Positions 52,088 through 61,200 of a stretch of 64,000 nucleotides of DNA are shown here, one piece after another. The position numbers and the translations under genes are program-made. Position 1 is the first letter of the stretch. Each line of letters opens with the position of its first letter. Origin of the DNA: Rhizobiales bacterium UBA1912 (GTDB lineage Bacteria > Pseudomonadota > Alphaproteobacteria > Rhizobiales > Devosiaceae); assembly GCA_002337455.1 (NCBI GenBank), contig DDGC01000023.1, positions 96,050-160,049 on the forward strand, read 5' to 3'. The notes under the pieces were generated by a model, which saw only the letters and a program-made list of their open reading frames with translations, made no database searches and was not told the origin of the DNA.

Positions 52088-52852
52088 TCAGAGCGAAATG
52101 GTCAGGCCGCCATCGACGTAGAGCGTGTGGCCGTTGACGAAGCTGGCGGCGTCGGAGGCAAGGAAAATGGCGGCGCCTTTGAGCTCGTCGAGATCGCCCC
52201 AGCGGCCGGCGGGGGTGCGGGCTTCGAGCCAGGCCGTAAATTTTTCGTCTTCGATGAGGGCTTTGTTGAGCGGGGTCCTGAAATAGCCCGGGGCGATGGC
52301 GTTGACCTGAAGACCCTTTGCGGCCCAGTCGGTGGCCATGCCACGGGTGAGGTTGCGCACTGCGCCCTTGGCGGCGGTGTAGGGGGCGACCGAAAAGCGG
52401 GCCAGTTCGGAGGTGGCTGAAGCGATGTTGACGATCTTGCCGTGGCCGCGCCCGAGCATGAAACGCGCAACGGCCTGCGCGACGTAAAAGACCGAGGTGA
52501 CGTTGGTTTTCAACAAGGCGTCCCACTGGTCATGGGGAAAGTCTTCGAGCGGGGCGCGGTGCTGCATGCCGGCATTGTTGATGAGGATGTCGATGGGGCC
52601 GATATCGGCTTCGATTTTGGCAATGGCGGCTTGAACGGCGTCGGGGTCGGTGACGTCGAAGAGGGCAGCGTGGGCGTCGTGACCCTCGGTTTTGAGGGCG
52701 GCGGCGGCGGCGGCCAGTTTGTCCGGGCTGCGGCCGTTGAGGACGATGCGGGCGCCGTGAGAGGCGAGGCCCTCGGCAAGAGCGTAGCCGATACCTTGTG
52801 AGGAGCCGGTGACGAGGGCGGTTTTTCCTGTGAGATCGAAGAGGTTGGTCAT
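52088..52852 (-). CDS. Gluconate-5-dehydrogenase-like SDR
   Basis: A 254-residue classical SDR: VTGSSQGIGYA, NNAGMQ, Ser in NIASATSEL and Tyr/Lys in YTAAKGAVRNLTRG. Close in pattern to gluconate 5-dehydrogenases and 2-keto-3-deoxy-aldonate dehydrogenases. It reads in the same direction as the IlvD gene but is separated from it by a 235-base spacer carrying a MITE, so it may have its own promoter. Confidence 0.85.
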   Translation of the reverse strand: MTNLFDLTGKTALVTGSSQGIGYALAEGLASHGARIVLNGRSPDKLAAAAAALKTEGHDAHAALFDVTDPDAVQAAIAKIEADIGPIDILINNAGMQHRAPLEDFPHDQWDALLKTNVTSVFYVAQAVARFMLGRGHGKIVNIASATSELARFSVAPYTAAKGAVRNLTRGMATDWAAKGLQVNAIAPGYFRTPLNKALIEDEKFTAWLEARTPAGRWGDLDELKGAAIFLASDAASFVNGHTLYVDGGLTISL

Positions 52853-52894
52853 GGGGGCTCCGGGGTTTTGGGGGTTGCGGGGACGACCCTTCGG

Positions 52895-53029
52895 AAAGGC
52901 CCCCTCACCCGTCTGGCCACGCCATCCGACCTCTCCCCCTAAGGGAGAGGTGGTCCGCGGCGTTTGTGACCTTCTTTACCTCTCCCTTGGGGGAGAGGTC
53001 GGCGCGAAGCGACGGGTGAGGGGGCCTTT
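52895..53029. repeat. MITE-like palindromic element
   Basis: A 135-bp element has perfect 19-bp terminal inverted repeats (left end AAAGGCCCCCTCACCCGTC). Between them are two further inverted repeats built on CCTCTCCC and GGGAGAGG. This type is widespread in Hyphomicrobiales intergenic DNA. Confidence 0.7.
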
Positions 53030-53087
53030 TTACCCTTGCCCGAGGCGAGGAAAGGGTCGATGGGCCGACAGGCCAATAGATGTCCAT

Positions 53088-54869
53088 CTAGTGGTTGTCT
53101 CGCGGCAGACCTTTGGATTGGGCGATACGTTGATAGTTCACTGCGGGTTTGAGGACGGCGCCGTCGCCGAGCTGGTCGACCAGTCCGCGCTGGATTTCCT
53201 GCCAGGGGGTCTGGTGGTTGGGGAAGGGGTAGCCGCCCTTGGCGTTAAGTTCGGCGCGACGCCGGGCCAGTTCGTCATCGCTGACCAGCATGTCGGCGAT
53301 GCCCAACTTAAGATCGATGCGCACGCGGTCTCCGGTGCGGATCAAGGCCAGGCCGCCGCCGGCCGCGGCTTCGGGGGAGGCGTTGAGGATCGAGGGAGAG
53401 CCGGACGTTCCCGACTGACGGCCATCGCCGATGCAGGGGAGCGCGTGGATGCCGCGTTTGATGAGGTAGGCGGGCGGGCGCATGTTGACGACTTCGGCGG
53501 CGCCCGGATAGCCGATGGGGCCGGCGCCGCGCATGAAGAGCAGGGTGAATTCGTCGATTTCGAGGGCCGGGTCGTCGATGCGGTGGTGGTAGTCCTCGGG
53601 TCCATCGAACACCACAGCCTTGCCTTCGAAGGCTTCGGGGTCGTCGGGGTTGGAGAGGTAGCGCTGGCGAAACTCGGGGGAAATGACCGAGGTCTTCATG
53701 ATGGCGTTGTCGAACAGATTACCCGACAGGACGATGAAGCCCGCGTCTTCGGTCAACGGGGTTTCGAAGGGGCGGATGACTTCGGGGTCGAGGATGGGCG
53801 TTGCGCGGCAGTTCTCGCCGATGTTCTGGCCATTGACCGTGGGGGCGTTCTCGTAAATCAGGCCCTTTTTCATCAACTCATTGACGACGGCGGGGACGCC
53901 GCCGGCGCGATGGAAATCCTCGCCCAGATACTCACCGGCCGGCTGGAGGTTGACCAGCAGGGGAATGTGATGCCCGTGGGTTTGCCAGTCTTTTATCGTG
54001 AGGTCGACCCCGATATGGCGGGCGATGGCGTTGATGTGGACCGGCGCGTTGGTCGAGCCGCCAATGGCCGAATTGACGGCGATGGCGTTGAGGAAATTGT
54101 CGCGGGTGAGGATGTCGGAGGGTTTTAAATCCTCGTGGACCATATCGACGATGCGCTTGCCGGTGCGCCAGGCAATCGCCGCGCGATCCTTGTGCGGAGC
54201 GGGAATGGCGGCCGAGCCGGGCAATTGCATGCCCAGCGCTTCGGCGAGCGAATTCATGGTGGTGGCCGTGCCCATCGTGTTGCAATAGCCAACCGAGGGG
54301 GCTGAGGACGCGACGAGTTCGATAAATTCCTCATAGCCGATTTCACCGGCGGCCATCATCTCGCGAGCCTTCCAGATGATGGTGCCCGAGCCGGTGCGTT
54401 GGCCCTTGAACCAGCCATTGAGCATGGGGCCGACCGAAAGGGCGATGGCCGGGATATCGACGGTGGCGGCGCCCATGAGCATGGCGGGTGTGGTCTTGTC
54501 GCAGCCGATGGTGAGGACCACGCCATCGAGCGGGTAGCCGTAAAGCACTTCGACGAGGCCGAGATAGGCGAGGTTGCGATCAAGGCCGGCGGTGGGGCGT
54601 TTGCCGGTCTCCTGAATGGGGTGGACTGGAAATTCGAACGCGATGCCGCCGGCCTCGCGGATGCCTTCGCGCACGCGCTGGGCGAGGACCATATGGTGGC
54701 GGTTGCAGGGGGAAAGGTCCGAGCCGGTCTGGGCGATGCCGATGATCGGTTTGCCGGACTGGAGCTCTTCGCGGGTGATGCCGTAGTTCATATAGCGCTC
54801 GAGATAGAGCGCGGTCATATCGGGATTGTCCGGGTTGTCGAACCAGGCGCGGGAGCGCAGCTTTTTCAT
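53088..54869 (-). CDS. IlvD/Edd-family sugar-acid dehydratase
   Basis: The 593-residue iron-sulfur dehydratase carries cluster-ligand cysteines Cys55 (DLSPCNRHH), Cys123 (TIGCDKTTPAM) and Cys196 (VGYCNTMG), the [2Fe-2S]-type pattern of arabinonate and xylonate dehydratases. It removes water from an aldonate to make a 2-keto-3-deoxy acid. The carrier gene upstream overlaps it by 4 bases. Sugar-acid context and length favour an aldonate over dihydroxy-isovalerate. Confidence 0.9.
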   Translation of the reverse strand: MKKLRSRAWFDNPDNPDMTALYLERYMNYGITREELQSGKPIIGIAQTGSDLSPCNRHHMVLAQRVREGIREAGGIAFEFPVHPIQETGKRPTAGLDRNLAYLGLVEVLYGYPLDGVVLTIGCDKTTPAMLMGAATVDIPAIALSVGPMLNGWFKGQRTGSGTIIWKAREMMAAGEIGYEEFIELVASSAPSVGYCNTMGTATTMNSLAEALGMQLPGSAAIPAPHKDRAAIAWRTGKRIVDMVHEDLKPSDILTRDNFLNAIAVNSAIGGSTNAPVHINAIARHIGVDLTIKDWQTHGHHIPLLVNLQPAGEYLGEDFHRAGGVPAVVNELMKKGLIYENAPTVNGQNIGENCRATPILDPEVIRPFETPLTEDAGFIVLSGNLFDNAIMKTSVISPEFRQRYLSNPDDPEAFEGKAVVFDGPEDYHHRIDDPALEIDEFTLLFMRGAGPIGYPGAAEVVNMRPPAYLIKRGIHALPCIGDGRQSGTSGSPSILNASPEAAAGGGLALIRTGDRVRIDLKLGIADMLVSDDELARRRAELNAKGGYPFPNHQTPWQEIQRGLVDQLGDGAVLKPAVNYQRIAQSKGLPRDNH

Positions 54870-55795
54870 AGGGTTTCTCCAGTGCCGCTTGTGGACGGCG
54901 CGGGGGCTGTGGCGCGCCTCGTCCTTTGTTCGCGGAGGTAAATGATGAAGCTCGAGGTGATGATGATGGCGGCGCCGGCAAGGGTTAGGGCGCGTGGAAG
55001 TTCGTCAAAGAACAGATAGCCGAAAATGATGGCCCAGGGCAGGAGCGTATATTGCAGCGGTGCGACGGCGGCGGCATCGGCGAGCTTGACGGCGCGGTTG
55101 ACGCACATATGGGCGAGCATGGCGACCACCCCGAGCGTGCCGAGCAGCAGGAAATCGGGGAGCGTCGGGGTGACCCAGCCGAAGGGTGTGAGGAGCAGAC
55201 CAGCGACGAGAGCGCCGGTGATCTGGAAGAACACCAGCGTCTTGTCGGGCGTGCCGCGTAGTGTGCGGCCGGTGATGACCATGAGCGCAAAGGCCAGTGT
55301 GCCGACGACGGAAACGAGAATGGCGAGGGGATTGATCTCGCCCGAGGGTGTCAGGGCGACAAGGACACCGACAAAGCCCAGGCCGATGGCGGCCCAGCGG
55401 ATGGGGCCGACTTTTTCCTTCAAGAGAAACGGCGACATGGCGGCGACATAGATGGGCGCGGCGAGCCAATAGGTCATGACGTCGGCCAGCGGCAGGAAAT
55501 AAACAGCCCAGTAAAAGCAGAACACTTCGGCGGTGGAGAACACCACGCGGGCGAACTGGAGAAGGGGGCGCTCGGCGGACAGGATGGGTTTGAGGCCCGA
55601 TTTCCAGAGGAACGGCAGCAGGATGACCAAAGCGACCGCGGAGCGCAGCAGGAGGACCTGGCCGACCGAATAGGTTGAGACCAGCCATTTGCCCATGGCG
55701 TCGTTGAGTGAAAACAGGAACATGGCCAGCAGCATGATGAGCACGCCCATCCGGGCCGGTGACATGGGGGCCGGGATTGCCTTGACGCTGCTCAT
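54866..55795 (-). CDS. EamA-family (DMT) transporter
   Basis: The 309-residue carrier has ten predicted membrane segments in two EamA repeats (e.g. AMFLFSLNDAMGKWLV in the first, ILVSVVGTLAFALMVITGRTL in the second, given in part). It may export or import a small metabolite of the pathway. The start is directly beside the stop of the mandelate-racemase-type gene. Confidence 0.85.
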   Translation of the reverse strand: MSSVKAIPAPMSPARMGVLIMLLAMFLFSLNDAMGKWLVSTYSVGQVLLLRSAVALVILLPFLWKSGLKPILSAERPLLQFARVVFSTAEVFCFYWAVYFLPLADVMTYWLAAPIYVAAMSPFLLKEKVGPIRWAAIGLGFVGVLVALTPSGEINPLAILVSVVGTLAFALMVITGRTLRGTPDKTLVFFQITGALVAGLLLTPFGWVTPTLPDFLLLGTLGVVAMLAHMCVNRAVKLADAAAVAPLQYTLLPWAIIFGYLFFDELPRALTLAGAAIIITSSFIIYLREQRTRRATAPAPSTSGTGETL

Positions 55796-57007
55796 CTAGA
55801 GTTCTCCATCGGCATTGGAGCGCCGATGTGTGGCATCGGGGCGGGTAAAGAGTTCAGGCAGAAGTTCGATGCCGAGACCCGGTGTATCGGGGAGCGTGAT
55901 CTGGCCGTTTTTGACGATTGGCAGGGCATCGACAACTTCTGTGTACCAGCCGGTATAAAGCGCGCGCACCGATTCCTGAATGAGGGCGTTGCGGGCGTGG
56001 AGCGAGAACTGGCAGGAGGCCATGAAAACCACCGGGCCGGTGCAATCGTGCGGCGCTATAGGGATTTGCTGGGCCTCTGCCAGGGCCGCGATCTTGCGCG
56101 CTTCGGAGAGACCGCCGCACCAGGAAAGGTCGAGCATGGCGACACCTGCGACGCCGGTCGCGAGATAATCGCGGAAGGCGTGGGGGTAGGCGAGGGTTTC
56201 GGACGCGCAGATCATGGCGTCGGTGTGGGGGGCGTAGGCCTTGAGGGTATCGAGGCTGTCCATGCGCACGGGGTCTTCGTGCCAATAGGTATCGTAGGGT
56301 TTGAGCGCCCGCGCGATGCGCTGGGCGGCGGGCAGGCGCCAGAGCGAATGGAATTCGACCATGATGTCCATCTTGTCGCCGACGGCCTTGCGGATTTTCT
56401 CGAACGGTTCGAGGGCGGTCGTCAGTTCGGCAGCGGAGATGTCGAGACCGTGGGTGCGCTCGGCGGCGATATCGAACGGCCAGATCTTCATGCCGGTTAT
56501 CCCCTCATCGAGAAGGGAAAGCGCGAGTTCGTCGGCGCGGTTCAAAAAGGCGTCGAGGTCTTCGTAAGGGCCGATGGGCTTGGCATCGAGGCCCCAGTTG
56601 TCGACCGACTGGGCGCGGCTGTCACGGATATAGGAATAACCCGCGCAGGTGTTGTAGGTGCGGATCGTGTCGCGGGACTTTCCGCCCAAAGCGACCGAAA
56701 CAGGGACGCCCAGCGCCTTGCCGAAAATATCCCAGAGGGCGATGTCGATGGCGGAATTACCGCGGGTTTCGACCCCGGCGCCACGCCAGCCCAGATACCC
56801 GATCAAATCGCGGTTGATCGCTTCGATCTGCAGCGGATCGCGGCCGATCAGCTTGGGCGCGACTGTTTCGTGGATATAGGCTTCGACCGCGGCGGCGCCG
56901 AGGAAGGTTTCGCCAAGGCCGGTGATGTTTTCATCGGTGCGGATAAGAACCCAGACGACGTTGCCGAACTGGCCAAGGCGCAGAGTTTCGACTTCTGTGA
57001 TCTTCAT
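55796..57007 (-). CDS. Mandelate racemase/muconate lactonizing family dehydratase
   Basis: A 403-residue enolase-superfamily enzyme with a capping domain (1-130) and a TIM barrel. The barrel base is in GMKIWPFD, metal ligands are in IMVEFHSLW, YWHEDPV and CASETL, and a C-terminal HDCTG supplies the His. Sugar-acid dehydratases of this type act on aldonates. It sits between the TRAP transporter and IlvD-type genes. Confidence 0.88.
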   Translation of the reverse strand: MKITEVETLRLGQFGNVVWVLIRTDENITGLGETFLGAAAVEAYIHETVAPKLIGRDPLQIEAINRDLIGYLGWRGAGVETRGNSAIDIALWDIFGKALGVPVSVALGGKSRDTIRTYNTCAGYSYIRDSRAQSVDNWGLDAKPIGPYEDLDAFLNRADELALSLLDEGITGMKIWPFDIAAERTHGLDISAAELTTALEPFEKIRKAVGDKMDIMVEFHSLWRLPAAQRIARALKPYDTYWHEDPVRMDSLDTLKAYAPHTDAMICASETLAYPHAFRDYLATGVAGVAMLDLSWCGGLSEARKIAALAEAQQIPIAPHDCTGPVVFMASCQFSLHARNALIQESVRALYTGWYTEVVDALPIVKNGQITLPDTPGLGIELLPELFTRPDATHRRSNADGEL

Positions 57008-57035
57008 TGGGTCTATCCGCGAGAGAGGCGTGAAA

Positions 57036-57057
57036 GGGCGGAGCCGTGGCCCCGCCC
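57036..57057 (-). terminator. Stem-loop between dctP and the mandelate-racemase-type gene
   Basis: GGGCGG and CCGCCC pair around a 10-base loop just after dctP in transcription order. Lacking a T-run, it is likely an attenuator that keeps the binding-protein mRNA in excess. Confidence 0.4.
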
Positions 57058-57079
57058 ATCAGCGTCGGGAGGGCGACGC

Positions 57080-58087
57080 TTACTGGCCGCGAATGGCGGC
57101 GAGTTCGGTGTTTACCCGTTCGATCACGTCGGCACCGATGGAGTCGGCGCTGCGATCGTAAACGCCGGCAACGGCTTCGCGGATTTCGGCCATTGATTCG
57201 TCCGTGATGTCGTTGACTTCGATACCGGCGTCGATGATGCGCTGGAGCGATTCATCGGACAGGGCGCGGCTGGCGGACCGCTGGGCATCGCGGCCCACGA
57301 TGGCGCAGTCGACAAGGATCTGCTGCTCTTCTGCCGAATAGGTATCGAAGATCGGCTTGGAGAACAGAACCATGAACGGGGTATAGGCGTGACGGGTGTT
57401 GGAGACGTAATCCTGCACTTCGTAAAAGCGCGAGGTGTCGATGGTCACATAGGGATTTTCCTGGGCGTCGATGGCGCCGGTTTCCAGAGCCGTGAACACT
57501 TCACCGAACGCCATCGGCGTTGCGTTGGTGCCAAGGGTCTGGAAGGTGTCGAGGAAGATGTTGTTCTGCATGACGCGGACGCGCATGCCGTCAAAATCGG
57601 CAAGGTTTTCCACCGGGCGGACCGAGTTGGAAAGGTTGCGGAACCCGTTCTCCCAATAGGCGAGATTGACCAGATTGTGCTCGGGCATCATGTCGGCCAT
57701 GTACGTGCCGAATTCGCCGTCGAGCAGGGCGTCGGCTTCCTGTTCGCTGGAGAGCAGGAAGGGCAGATCGAAAACGCCGAGGGCCGGTTCGATGGCAACT
57801 AGCGGCGAGGTCGAGGAAATGACCATTTCGAGCGTGCCCGAACGTAGGGACTGCGCCGACTGCAGATCGTCGCCGAGTGACGAGGACCAGAACGCATTGA
57901 TGGTCCATGCGCCGCCGGTGGCATCGTCAATGCATTGGGTCATGGCGTCCACGCCGTCGCCCACCGGGTGATCTTCGGCAACGCCATTGGCGATGCGGAT
58001 GGTACGCTCGGAAATCTGGGCGCTGGCCGGCAGGGCCACGCTCATGGCCAGAACGGCAGCCAGCGAGGTCGTGATGATGGTTTTCAT
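57080..58087 (-). CDS. dctP: TRAP transporter substrate-binding protein (DctP)
   Basis: A 335-residue periplasmic receptor with a signal peptide ending in ASAQ (residue 24). TRAP-family features include the ligand arginine region RVRVMQNNIFLDTFQTLGTNATPM, seen in parts, and GAIDAQENPYVTI. It captures the sugar acid for the DctQM permease encoded upstream. Confidence 0.9.
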   Translation of the reverse strand: MKTIITTSLAAVLAMSVALPASAQISERTIRIANGVAEDHPVGDGVDAMTQCIDDATGGAWTINAFWSSSLGDDLQSAQSLRSGTLEMVISSTSPLVAIEPALGVFDLPFLLSSEQEADALLDGEFGTYMADMMPEHNLVNLAYWENGFRNLSNSVRPVENLADFDGMRVRVMQNNIFLDTFQTLGTNATPMAFGEVFTALETGAIDAQENPYVTIDTSRFYEVQDYVSNTRHAYTPFMVLFSKPIFDTYSAEEQQILVDCAIVGRDAQRSASRALSDESLQRIIDAGIEVNDITDESMAEIREAVAGVYDRSADSIGADVIERVNTELAAIRGQ

Positions 58088-58127
58088 TTTCAGTTACTCC
58101 TCCATTGGTTTTCTGGTGAGACCGGGA

Positions 58128-59405
58128 TCAGCGCAGCCAGCTAAGCGGCGTGAGCACGATTTCGGGGAACATAACGAGCAGGGCCAGCACGATGATTTGG
58201 GACAGGATGAACGGCAGGACGCCATACACCACCTTGCCCATGGGTACGCGCGAGACCCCGCTGACCACGTTGAGCACTACGCCAACCGGCGGAGTGATCA
58301 GCGAGATGCAGGTGGTCATCACAAAGATGATGCCGAAATAGATGGGATCGATGTCTGCCGCCCGGATCATTGGCATGAGCACGGGGGCAAAGATCAGGAT
58401 GGTCGGGGCCAGATCGAGCACCATGCCCACGACAAGCAGCAACAGAACGATGCACAGCATCAAAAGCTTTGGATTGTCGATGAAGGGCTGGACGAGGCTG
58501 ACGAGCTGGTTGGGAATATTGGCCGAAGTGATGAGCCAGGACGTGACCAGCGCGGCAGCAACCAGGAACATGACGATCGAGGTGGTCTTGGCGGCGTTGA
58601 CGAACACCCGGTAAAGGCTGGCCCAGGTCAGCTCGCGATAAACGACGCCGCCGACGAACAGTGCATAAACGGCAGCAGTCACCGCCGCTTCGGTGGGCGT
58701 GAAGACCCCGAACCGGATGCCGGCCAGGATGATGACGGGCATGAACAGCGCCCAAACGGCGGCGCCGGCGGCCTTGAAGCGCTCCTTGCCCGAGCTTTTG
58801 GGCAGGGCGGCCACCTTTTCCTTGCGAGCAACGAAGCCCCACATGGCAGCGAGGGCCAGCGCCATCATCAGGCCCGGCACGATGCCGCCCAGAAACAGGC
58901 CGGTGATCGAGACGTTGGCGGCAACGCCAAAGATGATGTAGGCGAGCGAGGGCGGAATGACCGGGGCGACAATGCCGCCCGAGGCCATGAGGCCGGCGGC
59001 GCGTGGCACATTGTAACCGGCGTCGCGCATCATGGGCACGAGAATGGCGGCAAGCGCTGCGGAATCGGCGGCGGCCGACCCCGACATCGACGCCATGATG
59101 ACGGCGGCCATGACGGCTACGAAGCCCAGACCGCCTCTTATGTGCCCCACGCAGGTGACGGCGAAATGGACGATGCGGCGCGACAGCCCGCCCGCGTTCA
59201 TCAATTCGCCGGCCAGAAGGAAAAAGGGGATGGCCAGAAGCGTGAAGGTGTTGGCACCGGTGATCAATTGCTGGGCAATGATCTGGGTGTTGAAGATGCC
59301 CATGTAGGACATCAGAACGATGCCGGTGGTCAGAAGCGCAAATGCGACCGGCAGGCCGATGGCGAGGGTGCCGAACAGCGAGCCAAGGAAGACCAGAATG
59401 ATCAT
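58128..59405 (-). CDS. dctM: TRAP transporter large permease (DctM)
   Basis: A 425-residue membrane protein with about 12-13 segments, the DctM family size. The conserved IPFFLLAGELMNAGGLSRRIV and SMSGSAAADSAAL stretches are present in recognizable form. It moves the substrate with sodium. It overlaps dctQ by 4 bases (ATGA). Confidence 0.92.
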   Translation of the reverse strand: MIILVFLGSLFGTLAIGLPVAFALLTTGIVLMSYMGIFNTQIIAQQLITGANTFTLLAIPFFLLAGELMNAGGLSRRIVHFAVTCVGHIRGGLGFVAVMAAVIMASMSGSAAADSAALAAILVPMMRDAGYNVPRAAGLMASGGIVAPVIPPSLAYIIFGVAANVSITGLFLGGIVPGLMMALALAAMWGFVARKEKVAALPKSSGKERFKAAGAAVWALFMPVIILAGIRFGVFTPTEAAVTAAVYALFVGGVVYRELTWASLYRVFVNAAKTTSIVMFLVAAALVTSWLITSANIPNQLVSLVQPFIDNPKLLMLCIVLLLLVVGMVLDLAPTILIFAPVLMPMIRAADIDPIYFGIIFVMTTCISLITPPVGVVLNVVSGVSRVPMGKVVYGVLPFILSQIIVLALLVMFPEIVLTPLSWLR

Positions 59406-59935
59406 ATGGCGCGCTCCACCGGCTGGTTTTCTTCATACTCGCCAGCAAAGCGGGCAATGTCGGCGTCGGTGACGCGACCGGTGACGATTTCGAAGATGCG
59501 GAACAGGGCGATCAGACCGATGCCCAGCGACGTGAAATAGCCAACGCCATAGACCCAGATCATCGACATGCCGACCACAGCGGCGGTCATCGAGGCGTTG
59601 ATGGGGTGCTGAACCCAGGTGCCGTGGAAAAACACCACTGCGGTCATCAAGATGATGATGTTGGTGATCAGCATGCAGGCAACCCGCCCGCGGCGGCCGA
59701 ACAGCCGCACGATGGTTTCCACCCCGATATGGCCATGGTCCTTGAAGGCCAGGACCGCGCCGATGAAGGTGAGCCAGACAAAGAAATAGCGGCTCATTTC
59801 CTCAGAGAAATTCAAGCCGCTGTTAAAGCCGTACCGGAGCACGACGTTGGTCGCGACCATGATGACCATGCCCAGCAGGAGCCCGGCCAAAACGAACTCG
59901 ATCACTTTGACAATGATGCTGATGGCCCTAGTCAT
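59402..59935 (-). CDS. dctQ: TRAP transporter small permease (DctQ)
   Basis: A 177-residue four-segment protein. I place the start at MTRAISII, where an upstream 16-codon frame ends; an alternative in-frame ATG at 59971 would add 12 residues but its ribosome site is too far away. First gene of the leftward operon, divergent from the LacI-type regulator. Confidence 0.85.
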   Translation of the reverse strand: MTRAISIIVKVIEFVLAGLLLGMVIMVATNVVLRYGFNSGLNFSEEMSRYFFVWLTFIGAVLAFKDHGHIGVETIVRLFGRRGRVACMLITNIIILMTAVVFFHGTWVQHPINASMTAAVVGMSMIWVYGVGYFTSLGIGLIALFRIFEIVTGRVTDADIARFAGEYEENQPVERAI

Positions 59936-59978
59936 GAGCGGGTGTCCCCGCCCATGCCCAAAATTGCGCATTGCGCAT
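59928..59978 (-). CDS. Putative 16-residue leader ORF overlapping the dctQ start
   Basis: An ATG with GGGAGGAG 8 bases before it opens a frame encoding MRNAQFWAWAGTPAHD that stops at TAG, 8 bases overlapping the dctQ ATG (ATGACTAG). Ribosomes finishing here could restart on dctQ, explaining the weak dctQ ribosome site. Only sequence evidence is available. Confidence 0.4.
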   Translation of the reverse strand: MRNAQFWAWAGTPAHD

Positions 59979-60076
59979 GTTCAGGTCTCCTCCCATAGCG
60001 CACTCGATGGAGGCGCTGTAATAGCGTCGGCGGGGCGGCAGTTTTTGGTGCCGTTCACGAGCCGTCTGGACAAAGG

Positions 60077-60104
60077 CTTAAATGATAGCGTATGTCATTG
60101 TCAA
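60077..60104 (-). promoter_or_regulatory. TRAP-operon promoter overlapped by a LacI-type operator
   Basis: Leftward TTGACA (60104-60099), 16 bases, then TTTAAG. The spacer is occupied by AATGA-N9-TCATT (60081-60099), a dyad suitable for a LacI-family protein encoded by the divergent gene 45 bases away. Binding would block RNA polymerase. Confidence 0.5.
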
Positions 60105-60143
60105 CGGTGTGCCGCACTGCAATGAGCGCGCTGGAGGGAGATA

Positions 60144-61169
60144 GTGGGTAAAAAAGACAATATTTACAGGGCTGTAACGCTAAAAGATGTGGCCGCTGCG
60201 GCCGATGTCAGCGTTATCACAGCTTCACGGGCACTGCGCACGCCGGATATTGTTTCCGGCAAGGTACGCGAACGCGTTCAAGAGGCTGTTGATGCGCTCG
60301 GATACGCGCCAAACCAGGCGGCGCGGGCGCTCGCTTCAGCCACCACATCGACAATCGGCGTGCTGATCCCTTCGGTGACCAATCTGGTTTTTTCCGACGT
60401 GATGCGCGGGATCTACGATGCCGTTGAAGGCACACCCTATCAGGTGCAGCTGGGCAATACGCGCTACACCAATCGCAAGGAAGAAGAGCTGCTCAGGGTG
60501 TTTGCCGCCCAGCGGCCGGCGGGCTTGATCGTTTCAGGGATCGACCAGTCGCAGACGGCGCGGGCCCTTTTGGAAAGTTTTGGCTGTCCGGTGGTCCAGA
60601 TCATGGATATCGGGCCCGACCCCATCGACATGATGATCGGCTTCGATCACCGCGAGGGCGGACGGGCGGCGGTGCGTCATCTCATTGCAAACGGATACCG
60701 CCGTATCGGGTTTATCGGGGCGCGCATGGACCCGAGGGCGCAACGGCGGCTCGACGGCTACAGCGAAGTGCTGCATGCCGAAGGGCTTTATGACGAACGC
60801 CTGATCCTGACGTCGCCGCAAGCGTCCTCGGTGGTGCGGGGGAGCGAGATGTTTGCCGATTTCCTCGGGCTGGTGCCCGACGCGGACGCTGTGTTCTGCA
60901 ACAATGACGACATGGCGCTGGGTGCGCTGTTCGAGTGCCAGAGGCGGCATATCCGCGTGCCGACCCAGTTCGGGATCATGGGGTATAACGACCTCGATTA
61001 TACGGCGGTGAGCAACCCGACGGTCTCATCGATCCGCACCCTGCGCTACGACATGGGTTATCGGGCCATCGAGATGATTATCGCTGCGTCCAAAGGCGAG
61101 CGGCCCGATCCGGCGGTTGTCGATGTGGGGTACGAGCTCAAGGCCCGTCAGAGTACGGACCGCAGATAA
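60144..61169 (+). CDS. LacI-family transcriptional regulator
   Basis: A 341-residue regulator with an N-terminal helix-turn-helix (TLKDVAAAADVSVITASRAL, residues 12-31), hinge (YAPNQAARALAS) and a periplasmic-binding-protein-like sugar domain. A GTG start follows GGAGGGAG. It sits divergent to the TRAP operon and upstream of the DenD-SDR-FAH genes, so it probably represses both until a sugar acid binds. Confidence 0.9.
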   Translation: MGKKDNIYRAVTLKDVAAAADVSVITASRALRTPDIVSGKVRERVQEAVDALGYAPNQAARALASATTSTIGVLIPSVTNLVFSDVMRGIYDAVEGTPYQVQLGNTRYTNRKEEELLRVFAAQRPAGLIVSGIDQSQTARALLESFGCPVVQIMDIGPDPIDMMIGFDHREGGRAAVRHLIANGYRRIGFIGARMDPRAQRRLDGYSEVLHAEGLYDERLILTSPQASSVVRGSEMFADFLGLVPDADAVFCNNDDMALGALFECQRRHIRVPTQFGIMGYNDLDYTAVSNPTVSSIRTLRYDMGYRAIEMIIAASKGERPDPAVVDVGYELKARQSTDRR

Positions 61170-61200
61170 AAACCGAGATTCCGGGAGGACAGATCAAACA

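Noticed and set aside
52809..54128. 439-codon plus-strand frame opposite the IlvD-type dehydratase
   Set aside because: Shadow of the dehydratase reading frame; its start lies in the SDR gene and MITE spacer.
57987..59540. 517-codon plus-strand frame opposite dctM
   Set aside because: Product is His/Gly/Asp-rich low complexity; dctM on the other strand is unmistakable.
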